Shown: positions 1-5,224 of the stretch, one piece after another
Layout: the number at the start of each line of letters is the position of its first letter
Position numbering within the stretch: the stretch's first letter is position 1
Source: Armatimonadota bacterium
Lineage (GTDB): Bacteria > Armatimonadota > Fimbriimonadia > Fimbriimonadales > ATM1
Reading direction: 5' to 3'
Assembly (NCBI GenBank): GCA_013816225.1
Contig: JACDEQ010000135.1
Span: 1-6,024 of the forward strand
DNA length: 6,024 bases
Notes under the pieces: generated by a model
What the model saw: the letters and a program-made list of their open reading frames with translations, nothing else
Databases searched by the model: none
Told to the model about the DNA's origin: nothing
Translations under genes and position numbers: made by a program

Positions 1-138
1 GTTCGGCTTCTTCGGAGTCACCGTCCGCACGATGGTGCAAACGCCCCGCTTTTGCGGATTTCCTTTCAGCGCGGGCGCCTTCGACTTCACTTTCGTGTTC
101 TTACGGCCTCGCCGGACGAGTTGGTTTACTGTTGGCAT
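1..138 (-). CDS. rpsL: 30S ribosomal protein S12, N-terminal part (runs off the left edge)
   Basis: S12 is a small-subunit ribosomal protein at the decoding centre, where it helps control codon-anticodon accuracy. The minus strand from the ATG at 138-136 reads 46 codons to the window edge with no stop. It begins MPTVNQLVRRGRK and carries the family hallmarks APALKG (21-26), PQKRGVC (28-34) and TPKKPN (41-46). Residue numbering matches E. coli S12 without gaps, so there is no Bacillus-type insertion. K43 and K44, the site of classical streptomycin-resistance substitutions, are both unmutated lysine (AAG codons). Position 27, Cys in E. coli, is Asn here, and residues 35-41 (TIVRTVT) resemble Thermus S12 more than the usual TRVYTTT. 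The rest of the gene, and probably the str operon (rpsG, fusA), lies beyond the left edge. Identification is near certain. Confidence 0.97.
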   Translation of the reverse strand, partial: MPTVNQLVRRGRKNTKVKSKAPALKGNPQKRGVCTIVRTVTPKKPN

Positions 139-151
139 GTCGATTGAATTC

Positions 152-179
152 TTCCGGGCTCGTTCGCGAACAAGCGGAA
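152..179 (-). promoter_or_regulatory. Leader hairpin covering the rpsL ribosome binding site
   Basis: The minus strand reads GCTTGTTCGCGAACGAGC at 175-158, a palindrome with one G.U pair. It is flanked by TTCC (179-176) and, after a two-base bulge, GGAA (155-152). The outer GGAA is part of GGAAG (155-151), the only Shine-Dalgarno-like sequence ahead of the rpsL ATG, with a rather long 12-base spacing. The fold would therefore hide the ribosome binding site. Autoregulatory leaders are common in ribosomal protein operons, but no specific ligand can be named, and the hairpin could also act as a weak end signal for the TPR transcript. Confidence 0.4.
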
Positions 180-210
180 CTCGGGCAGGCATAACCCCAC
201 CAAGCGACGC

Positions 211-240
211 ATTTTGGCTTATTCAGGCACCTCATGTCAA
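211..240 (-). promoter_or_regulatory. Candidate sigma-70-type promoter for rpsL
   Basis: On the minus strand a perfect -35 box TTGACA (240-235) is followed, after 18 bases, by CAAAAT (216-211), which matches 4 of 6 bases of TATAAT. It begins 8 bases past the stop codon of the upstream TPR gene and would give a leader of roughly 65 bases before the rpsL ATG. The -35 is convincing and the -10 is only fair. Readthrough from the TPR gene is an alternative source of rpsL transcription. Confidence 0.45.
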
Positions 241-247
241 GCGGAGT

Positions 248-1102
248 CTAACCGTGGAGCGAACCGGCAAGCTGTTTCCACCGCTTCAGGGCGTGCTGCC
301 CGTAGGCATCCAGCTCGGGGTCCATCGCGAGCGGGGCTTGGCCACAACGTTTGAGCACTTCGTTATGGACAGCGGAATGAACTTCGTTCTTAGGATCCAG
401 GTCGCATGCTAGTTGTATGGGTGCCCGCGCCTCCGCCGGCCTCCCAGACGCGCAAAGGGCAGCCGCGAGCTTGGCATAAACGTCGTCCTCGCCCGGCGAA
501 AGCGCGAGGGCGGTGCGGAAAGAAGAAACGGCTTCCTCGGCTCGACCCACGCTGAGGAGAAGGTCGCCAAGCCAGATGCGATAAAAAACGTCCTGCGGCT
601 CGGCCAGTGCCGCTCTCGCAGCCGGTTCTACCGAATCCTGTGCCACACCTGCCGCGACAAGCGCATCGGCGAGCTTGAACCAATAGAACGCGTTCCCGGG
701 GTTGAGTTCACAGGCCTTTTTGAGCCTCATAATGCCTGCCCGATGCTTACCGTATCGGCGGTAGACCTCCGCCAGACCCACGTGGGCCTCGGGCTTGGAC
801 TTCCTTTGCTTCAACAGTTTTTCGTATTGGCTGGCGGCTTGCACGCCCATCTCTGCGAGTTGGTAGGAGTCGGCGAGCCGGAGTCTGTTTTCGGGGTCAG
901 CATCATCCTGCCTTACGGCGCGTCGGTAATGATGGATCGCGTCCGTGATCTCGCCCTCCGCTAACCGCTCGTCGCCGATACGGCGGCTCGAACCTGCGTC
1001 AGCGGCGTCCGCGCGGGTAAGCGGCTTCCTGCTCTTCGTTCGCTTTTGCGTCCCTAAGTCTGATGGTAGGAACGCCTTCAAGTCAGGCAAATCCTCTTTC
1101 AT
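248..1102 (-). CDS. TPR-repeat protein, cytoplasmic, function unknown
   Basis: The protein has 284 residues from the chosen start and begins MKEDLPDLKAFLP. A charged, probably disordered N-terminal stretch (about 15-40) precedes roughly six tetratricopeptide-type helical hairpins (about 41-70, 71-104, 104-135, 137-170, 171-203 and 206-237). Typical TPR positions are visible, such as 'AEVYRRYGKHRAGIMRLKKA...NP' and 'LGDLLLSVGRAEEAVSSFRTAL..SP'. No signal peptide, membrane segment or enzymatic domain is seen, so it probably acts as a cytoplasmic protein-protein interaction scaffold. The frame is open for ten more codons to an ATG at 1132, but that extension overlaps a good promoter, so the inner ATG at 1102-1100 is preferred. 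It lies 109 bases upstream of rpsL on the same strand and diverges from the lipoprotein genes. The TPR fold is clear; the partner and role are unknown. Confidence 0.88.
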   Translation of the reverse strand: MKEDLPDLKAFLPSDLGTQKRTKSRKPLTRADAADAGSSRRIGDERLAEGEITDAIHHYRRAVRQDDADPENRLRLADSYQLAEMGVQAASQYEKLLKQRKSKPEAHVGLAEVYRRYGKHRAGIMRLKKACELNPGNAFYWFKLADALVAAGVAQDSVEPAARAALAEPQDVFYRIWLGDLLLSVGRAEEAVSSFRTALALSPGEDDVYAKLAAALCASGRPAEARAPIQLACDLDPKNEVHSAVHNEVLKRCGQAPLAMDPELDAYGQHALKRWKQLAGSLHG

Positions 1103-1112
1103 CGGCACCAAT

Positions 1113-1141
1113 ATTATAACATTCGCCTGCAAGGCGGTCTA
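1113..1141 (-). promoter_or_regulatory. Extended -10 promoter of the TPR gene
   Basis: On the minus strand a perfect -10 box TATAAT (1118-1113) is preceded by TG one base upstream (1121-1120), the extended -10 form. With a 17-base spacer, TAGACC (1141-1136) is a -35 with 4 of 6 matches to TTGACA. Only 10 bases separate TATAAT from the ATG at 1102, so transcription should begin within about four bases of the start codon. No good Shine-Dalgarno sequence is present (GGTG only 3 bases before the ATG). A small perfect inverted repeat (CGCCT-GCA-AGGCG, 1124-1136) fills most of the spacer between the two boxes, an operator-like position. Confidence 0.65.
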
Positions 1142-1213
1142 GCCCGATTTCTTGGCAGGAAATCGCGACGGAATCGCCGAAGAGAGTATTTTGCCCTCAT
1201 TGGGCTTGATAAT

Positions 1214-1218
1214 GGAGG
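1214..1218 (+). promoter_or_regulatory. Ribosome binding site of the first lipoprotein gene
   Basis: GGAGG lies 5 bases before the ATG at 1224. This decides the start against the in-frame upstream ATG at 1152, which would add 24 residues in front of an otherwise ideal lipoprotein signal peptide. A tiny hairpin (GCCC-TCATT-GGGC, 1193-1205) lies just upstream. I see no convincing promoter for this gene in 1103-1213. Confidence 0.85.
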
Positions 1219-1223
1219 ATATT

Positions 1224-1805
1224 ATGAAAAAATTGACGAGCTTTGTGAAGTATGGACTACTTGCTTGCCTTGCGCCAATGGCCTTTGGATTGGCAGGCTG
1301 CGGGGGAAGCGGGGGCGGGGTGCCGGCCTTTAGAGACGTCGAGATCATCATCAACTGGGAAGAGTCTGACGATATCGACCTTCAGGCTGCGCGAAACGAC
1401 TTTCCGTTCGGCGAGACCGACAACATTTACTGGGGCAACCTGCAGGGAGGACCGCCGGCCTGGGGTCAACATTCCGGGGACGACATCGGTGGGCCCGGCA
1501 GCCAAGAATCGATCACGTTTACGGCCAACGGAACGGAGGAGCCTTACAACGCTTATGCCCACGGGTACGACGTGACAAGCGGCGAGGCCAGCGTGAGGTG
1601 CCGGGTCTTCTTCGACAATGAGCAAAACCCTCGCATCGACGACACTTATCTCGTCGGCCCCAACGAGGTCATTCACTTCGCTCGTATCCGGCGAGAGGGC
1701 GTGACCGTGCCACCGGGCGACGTAGTGATCAAAGTCGAAAAGCGTCTTAAGAAACAGACGCCCGTGGCTCCCTCGGTTAGGCTTGATAAGTCAAGCCGAC
1801 GCTGA
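1224..1805 (+). CDS. Secreted lipoprotein, first copy of a tandem pair, function unknown
   Basis: The protein has 193 residues. A lipoprotein signal peptide begins MKKLTSFVKY and continues hydrophobic to the lipobox L23-A24-G25-C26. A glycine/serine tether GGSGGG follows C26. The mature core (about 37-174) looks like a beta-rich extracellular domain. It has a W45...D50-I-D-L motif, an acidic glycine loop (GQHSGDDIGG, 81-90), AHGYD (112-116), VRCRV (124-128), DNEQNPRIDD (131-140) and VPPGDVVIKVEKR (162-174). The 'W...D-hydrophobic-D-L ... DD..G.G ... Y' order recalls DUF2135-like beta-sandwich domains with DLDLHV motifs. That match is remote and made by eye. The tail (175-193) is basic. The next gene encodes a paralogue about 60% identical over the core. 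Membrane anchoring is well supported; the role is unknown. Confidence 0.9.
   Translation: MKKLTSFVKYGLLACLAPMAFGLAGCGGSGGGVPAFRDVEIIINWEESDDIDLQAARNDFPFGETDNIYWGNLQGGPPAWGQHSGDDIGGPGSQESITFTANGTEEPYNAYAHGYDVTSGEASVRCRVFFDNEQNPRIDDTYLVGPNEVIHFARIRREGVTVPPGDVVIKVEKRLKKQTPVAPSVRLDKSSRR
1780..1797 (+). other. Inverted repeat at the 3' end of the first lipoprotein gene
   Basis: GGCTTGA-TAAG-TCAAGCC forms a perfect 7-bp stem with a 4-base loop inside the last codons of the first lipoprotein gene. No T-run follows; GACGCTGACGCT, a short direct repeat over the stop codon, comes next. It may slow RNA decay or partly attenuate readthrough into the second copy, or it may be chance. Confidence 0.3.
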
Positions 1806-1891
1806 CGCTCAAGTGAAAAGAATCGACGGCTTAGCCGTATAGAGTATTAGATGCGGAAGCGGACGAAAGTTCGTTCTCTGCGAAGTCAAAT

Positions 1892-1895
1892 GGAG
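1892..1895 (+). promoter_or_regulatory. Ribosome binding site of the second lipoprotein gene
   Basis: GGAG, in the context tGGAGAAGAAA, lies 6 bases before the ATG at 1902. The same frame has ATGs at 1851 and 1890. Starting at 1902 makes the N-terminus align residue for residue with the first copy (M-x-x-[LF]-TSF-x-K-x-GL), so 1902 is preferred. The leader between the two lipoprotein genes (1806-1901) holds only a small hairpin, ACGGC-TTA-GCCGT (1826-1838), and no strong promoter, so cotranscription of the pair is likely. Confidence 0.7.
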
Positions 1896-1901
1896 AAGAA
1901 A

Positions 1902-2492
1902 ATGATAGATTTTACGAGCTTCAAGAAGAGTGGCCTGTGTTCCCTTTTTGCAATTGCGACCCTGGGCGCCGCCTTGTTCGCCCAAGTTGGGTGCGGCGGC
2001 AGCGGAGGCGGAACGCGCGATATTACGGTTCGGATCGATTGGAATATGGATGAGGACCTCGATCTCGAGGTTTCTCGCAACGACGGGAACTTTGGCGACG
2101 CCGACAATATCTCGGTGTTCAATCTGACAGGCGGCCCGCCTCCCTGGGGCCAGCACTCTGACGATGACCAAGGCGGCATTGGCCTTAATTACGAGATTGT
2201 CGAGTTTGTCGCCCGGGAATCCGACGAGCCTTATGACGCGTTTGCGCATGGCTACGACATCACGTTCCCCCCGATCACCGTAAGGTGCAGAGTCTGGTAC
2301 GACAACGAACAGAATCCGCGGATCGACGACGAATATTCGATCCAGCACGATGAGGTGATCCATTTCGCCACGATTCGACGTAACGGAGCCACCGTTCCCC
2401 CGGGAGACGTCGTTATCAAGGTGGAGAAGAGGCGGACGAAGGGCACTAAGGGTGCCGATTCCCCGAAGTCCCCGGCCAAAGCTCGCCGATAA
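1902..2492 (+). CDS. Secreted lipoprotein, second copy of the tandem pair, function unknown
   Basis: The protein has 196 residues, begins MIDFTSFKKSGL, has a hydrophobic signal segment and a lipid-acceptor cysteine at C31 followed by GGSGGG. The lipobox is A-Q-V-G-C: Gly at -1 and Val at -2 are normal, but Gln at -3, usually Leu, is atypical. The core repeats the landmarks of the first copy: W47, DLDLEVSRND (52-61), GGPPPWGQHSDDDQGG (77-92), EPYDAFAHGYD (109-119), VRCRV (127-131), DNEQNPRIDD (134-143) and VPPGDVVIKVEKR (165-177). The tail 176-196 is strongly basic, with 9 Lys/Arg in 21 residues, mixed with Ser, Pro and Gly. The clusters of Asp in the DLDL and SDDD loops could bind a divalent metal, which is inference. 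It is most likely a gene duplicate anchored on the same cell surface as its neighbour. It is followed by a strong terminator hairpin. Confidence 0.9.
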   Translation: MIDFTSFKKSGLCSLFAIATLGAALFAQVGCGGSGGGTRDITVRIDWNMDEDLDLEVSRNDGNFGDADNISVFNLTGGPPPWGQHSDDDQGGIGLNYEIVEFVARESDEPYDAFAHGYDITFPPITVRCRVWYDNEQNPRIDDEYSIQHDEVIHFATIRRNGATVPPGDVVIKVEKRRTKGTKGADSPKSPAKARR

Positions 2493-2517
2493 TCGCTTGC
2501 TAAATGAGTTCTTGTCG

Positions 2518-2548
2518 GCCCGAGGCGCTGAGCGCCTCGGGCAATTTG
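2518..2548. terminator. Strong hairpin terminator between convergent genes
   Basis: GCCCGAGGCGC (2518-2528), loop TGA, and GCGCCTCGGGC (2532-2542) form a perfect 11-bp GC-rich stem. On the plus strand it is followed by AATTTG, a weak T-tract, 25 bases after the stop of the second lipoprotein gene. On the minus strand it starts 7 bases after the dtd stop codon but is not followed by a T-run. It is best read as the terminator of the lipoprotein pair that can also serve as the 3' end of the rel-dtd transcript. Confidence 0.8.
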
Positions 2549-2549
2549 C

Positions 2550-2999
2550 CTAATCCATCCGTCGCGATTCCAGAATCAGCGTGACAGGCCCATCGTTCAC
2601 CAGGGACACGGCCATGTCCGCGCCGTAGGACCCCGTTGCAATTGTCAGCCCGCTTAGTCGGAGGCGATCGACACAGGAGTCGAACAGCCTCCGGCCATCT
2701 TCGAAGGGCGCCGCACGATCAAAGCTCGGTCGTCGCCCCTTCTGCGCGTCGCCGCAGACCGTGAAGTTGCTAACCATGAGAACTGAACCTTGAACTTGAA
2801 CGACGTCACGGTTCAGCTTGCCGCCATCGTCCTCAAAAATGCGCAAACTTGCGATCTTGGCCGCCATCCAATCGGCGTCCGCCTGCAAATCTCCATTCGC
2901 CGCGCCCAGCAACACGAGCAGGCCCTGCCCGATCGAGGCCACCGGCTCTCCGCCGACTGCCACCGATGCCGATGAAACACGCTGTACGACCGCCATCAT
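2550..2999 (-). CDS. dtd: D-aminoacyl-tRNA deacylase
   Basis: Dtd hydrolyses the ester bond of D-amino acids, and of glycine mischarged on tRNA(Ala), recycling the tRNA in the cytoplasm. The active enzyme is a homodimer. The 149-residue protein matches E. coli Dtd in length region by region, from M-A-V-V-Q-R-V near the start through GLLVLLG (26-32), RIF (53-55), RPSF (90-93), ADM (127-129) and SLVNDGPVT (132-140). The cross-subunit Gly-cisPro motif is intact at G137-P138, and T80 of the active-site motif is present. That motif reads S77-N-F-T-V instead of the usual SQFTL. The ATG at 2999 overlaps the rel stop codon as ATGA. A second ATG at 2996 is possible, but the first matches E. coli length. 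No strong Shine-Dalgarno sequence precedes it, so expression probably depends on translational coupling to rel. Confidence 0.96.
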   Translation of the reverse strand: MMAVVQRVSSASVAVGGEPVASIGQGLLVLLGAANGDLQADADWMAAKIASLRIFEDDGGKLNRDVVQVQGSVLMVSNFTVCGDAQKGRRPSFDRAAPFEDGRRLFDSCVDRLRLSGLTIATGSYGADMAVSLVNDGPVTLILESRRMD

Positions 3000-5224
3000 G
3001 ACGCAGCTTTGCCGCCGAAAGTTCGTTGGATGCTGATGACGTCCTGCATCGACCCGATCTTGTTGATCACGCTTTGAAGATGGCTCACGTCGGTCACGTC
3101 CACGGTCATCTCGAGCAGCGCCGTCTGGTTCGGGAGCGTCCTGACCTTCGCTGAACTAACATTTGTCTTAGATTCGCCAAAGATATTACCGATATCGGCG
3201 AGCAATCCTTGACGGTTGACTGTCTGAATGCGCAGATTCGCCGAAAACGATCCCTTGCCGTCGCGAGGCCACTCCACCGGAATTATCCGATCCGGATCGT
3301 TTTGCTCGATTGCCGCCAGATTTGGGCACAGCTTCCGATGCAAGATCACCCCTCTTCCCTTTGAAATGTATCCGACGCATTCGTCGCCCGGCACTGGCAG
3401 GCAGCACTTGGACCGCCGAAACGCGATGTTATCCACGCCGCCGGGCGCGATGGAGATAATTTGTGAAATCGGCGAGACATGGCGTGTCTTGCGCTCCTGC
3501 TTGCGCTGCTCTTGGACGAGCTTAGTCACTGCCCGCGTGACCCCGACGTAGCCGTCGCCTACGGATGACAGCAGGTCGATGACGTTCTTTTTCTTGAGGG
3601 CAACCGCCGCTTCCGCGAGCTTCTGATTGGTCAGGAATTCCTTCGTGTCGTAACCTAATGTCTTCAGCTCTCGCTCGAGCGCTTCCCGGCCCCTTTGGGC
3701 GTTCGTCTCGCGGTTCAATTGCCGCAGAAAGGCCCGAATCTTCGAGCGTGCATTGGCTGTTTTGGCGATTCGTAGCCAGTCGACGCTTGGCTGGGCGTTG
3801 CTGCGGGTCATGACTTCGACGATATCGCCGTTGTCGAGCTCGTGGTCGAGTTTGACTATCCGCCCGTTTACCTTGGCGCCGACTGTTTGAAGTCCGACCT
3901 CCGAGTGCACGCGGAAGGCGAAGTCCAGAGGGGTCGAACCGCGCGGAAGGTCGATCACGTCGCCCTTAGGAGTGAACGCAAACACCTGCTCCGAAAATAG
4001 GTCTACGCTGATCGATCGCAGGAACTCGCTGCCGGTGTTGGCTTCACTCGACCAGTCGAAGAGCTGTTGTCGAAGTTTGCTCAGCCGAGTCTGTTCCTCG
4101 ACGTCCAGCTTGGTCTGAATAGCACGGGCCTTGTATTGCCAGTGGGATGCAATTCCGAACTCGGCCATTCGGTGCATCTCGAAGGTCCGCATCTGTACTT
4201 CCATCGGCTCGCCGTGAGGACCGATGACCTTGGTGTGCAGCGACTGGTACCCGTTGGACTTTGGCTTTGCGATGTAGTCGTAGAATAAGCCCGGTATCGG
4301 CTTCCACAGGTCGTGCGCAATGCCGAGCGCTTGGTAGCACTCGCTTTCTGTATCGAGCAGCACGCGGATTCCGATCAGGTCGTAGATCTCTTCGAACTCG
4401 AACCCATGCACAGCCATCTTCTCATAAATACTGTAAAGGTGTTTCGGCCGCCCCTGAACCTCTGCGTTCCGGATACTAACAGCCTCGAGCCTTTCCTTAA
4501 GCTGAACGATCGCTTCAGAAAGCTCCTGCTCGCGCTCCTTTCGCGTTTTGGCGACCAGCGCGCCCACCTCGTCGAATTCCTTAGGGTGGAGGTGCTTGAA
4601 GGCGAGGTCTTCTAATTGCCACTTGATCTGCCAAATTCCAAGTCTCGCCGACAGTGGTGCATATACGTCGAGGGTCTGCTGCGCAATCTGGACTCGCTTC
4701 TCCTCGGCCATTGCACCAAGAGTCTGCATATTGTGTAGGCGGTCGGCGAGCTTTATCACCATGACCCTAAAATCGTTAGCCATTGCCATCAGCATCTTTC
4801 GCATCGTTTCGGCAAAGCGAGCCCTTTCTTCCGACGCTTGTCTGCTAGACGAGACCGGAATCGGCGGAAACTGCATTTTTGTAACGCCTTCCACGAGATT
4901 AAGAACTTGGTCCCCGAAGGTCAGCGCGATCTGCTCCGAAATGACATCAGTGTCTTCCAGCACGTCGTGAAGCAGGGCTGCGATGATGGTGTCCTCGTCC
5001 ATTTTTAGATCGACGAGGATCCGCGCTACGGCGAGGGGATGCGTTACATACGGCTCGCCCGTCCGGCGAATCTGTCCTTTGTGTCCGAGCTCCGCAAGGT
5101 AATAAGCCATCCTGATGCGGGATACGTCCGCTGTCGGCCGATCCTGACGGTGGGCCTCGATGAGGTCGAGCAGTCCTTCCGGAGCCTCCCACTGGTCGGG
5201 AATCTGGGGCTTCTCCGAGATCAT
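2996..5224 (-). CDS. rel: Bifunctional (p)ppGpp synthetase/hydrolase, RelA/SpoT family
   Basis: This long RSH enzyme of 742 residues makes and degrades the stringent-response alarmone (p)ppGpp and is expected to sense uncharged tRNA on ribosomes. The N-terminal HD hydrolase domain has its metal and catalytic residues: R53, H62, H86-D87, E90-D91, D161 and N165. The synthetase domain (about 255-365) keeps GRPKH (258-262), D282, Y326-QSLH and the catalytic glutamate E342. TGS lies near 407-472 (VFAFTPKGDVIDLP), the conserved-cysteine/zinc-finger region at about 600-637 (CC at 607-608, C616, C633), and ACT at about 660-736. Two oddities are present. The loop that reads RxKD in bifunctional enzymes and ExDD in RelA is L313-F-Y-D316. 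There are also about 8 extra residues near 118-130 of the HD domain. The ATG at 5224 has GGAGG 7 bases upstream and overlaps the preceding gene by 4 bases; an upstream extension in this frame to 5344 is not Rel-like. Confidence 0.97.
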   Translation of the reverse strand: MISEKPQIPDQWEAPEGLLDLIEAHRQDRPTADVSRIRMAYYLAELGHKGQIRRTGEPYVTHPLAVARILVDLKMDEDTIIAALLHDVLEDTDVISEQIALTFGDQVLNLVEGVTKMQFPPIPVSSSRQASEERARFAETMRKMLMAMANDFRVMVIKLADRLHNMQTLGAMAEEKRVQIAQQTLDVYAPLSARLGIWQIKWQLEDLAFKHLHPKEFDEVGALVAKTRKEREQELSEAIVQLKERLEAVSIRNAEVQGRPKHLYSIYEKMAVHGFEFEEIYDLIGIRVLLDTESECYQALGIAHDLWKPIPGLFYDYIAKPKSNGYQSLHTKVIGPHGEPMEVQMRTFEMHRMAEFGIASHWQYKARAIQTKLDVEEQTRLSKLRQQLFDWSSEANTGSEFLRSISVDLFSEQVFAFTPKGDVIDLPRGSTPLDFAFRVHSEVGLQTVGAKVNGRIVKLDHELDNGDIVEVMTRSNAQPSVDWLRIAKTANARSKIRAFLRQLNRETNAQRGREALERELKTLGYDTKEFLTNQKLAEAAVALKKKNVIDLLSSVGDGYVGVTRAVTKLVQEQRKQERKTRHVSPISQIISIAPGGVDNIAFRRSKCCLPVPGDECVGYISKGRGVILHRKLCPNLAAIEQNDPDRIIPVEWPRDGKGSFSANLRIQTVNRQGLLADIGNIFGESKTNVSSAKVRTLPNQTALLEMTVDVTDVSHLQSVINKIGSMQDVISIQRTFGGKAAS

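Larger units (their letters stand above)
1224..2492 (+). repeat. Tandem gene duplication (two lipoprotein paralogues)
   Basis: Aligning residues 37-174 of the first protein with 39-177 of the second by hand gives about 84 identities in 139 positions with a single one-residue gap, near 60%. Signal peptides also align from the Met, and both have the C-GGSGGG junction. The C-terminal half of the core is more alike than the N-terminal half. The DNA has diverged at third codon positions (the DNEQNP region uses different synonymous codons), so the duplication is old and the protein sequence has been held by selection. Confidence 0.85.

Noticed and set aside
10..12. Streptomycin-resistance allele of rpsL
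   Set aside because: Codon 43 is AAG (Lys), the sensitive form, and Lys44 is also normal. Other resistance positions lie outside the window.
413..964. Long open frame on the plus strand (183 codons)
   Set aside because: It lies antisense to the TPR gene, whose repeat pattern is unmistakable, and its own translation has no recognisable domain or ribosome binding site. It is a GC-driven shadow frame.
1103..1132. Ten-residue N-terminal extension of the TPR protein starting at 1132
   Set aside because: The extension overlaps a perfect extended -10 box, so the mRNA would begin inside or after it. The inner ATG is preferred, though not proven.
1208..1213. GATAAT as a -10 box for the first lipoprotein gene
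   Set aside because: No acceptable -35 lies at normal spacing, and transcription would start after the Shine-Dalgarno sequence.
1152..1223. Upstream start for the first lipoprotein
   Set aside because: It would place 24 residues before a standard lipoprotein signal peptide, while the ATG at 1224 has an ideal GGAGG.
1224..2492. Lipoprotein pair as a toxin-immunity or phage-defence module
   Set aside because: No toxin domain, nuclease motif or mobile-element signs are present. Both genes are paralogues with the same architecture, in housekeeping surroundings.
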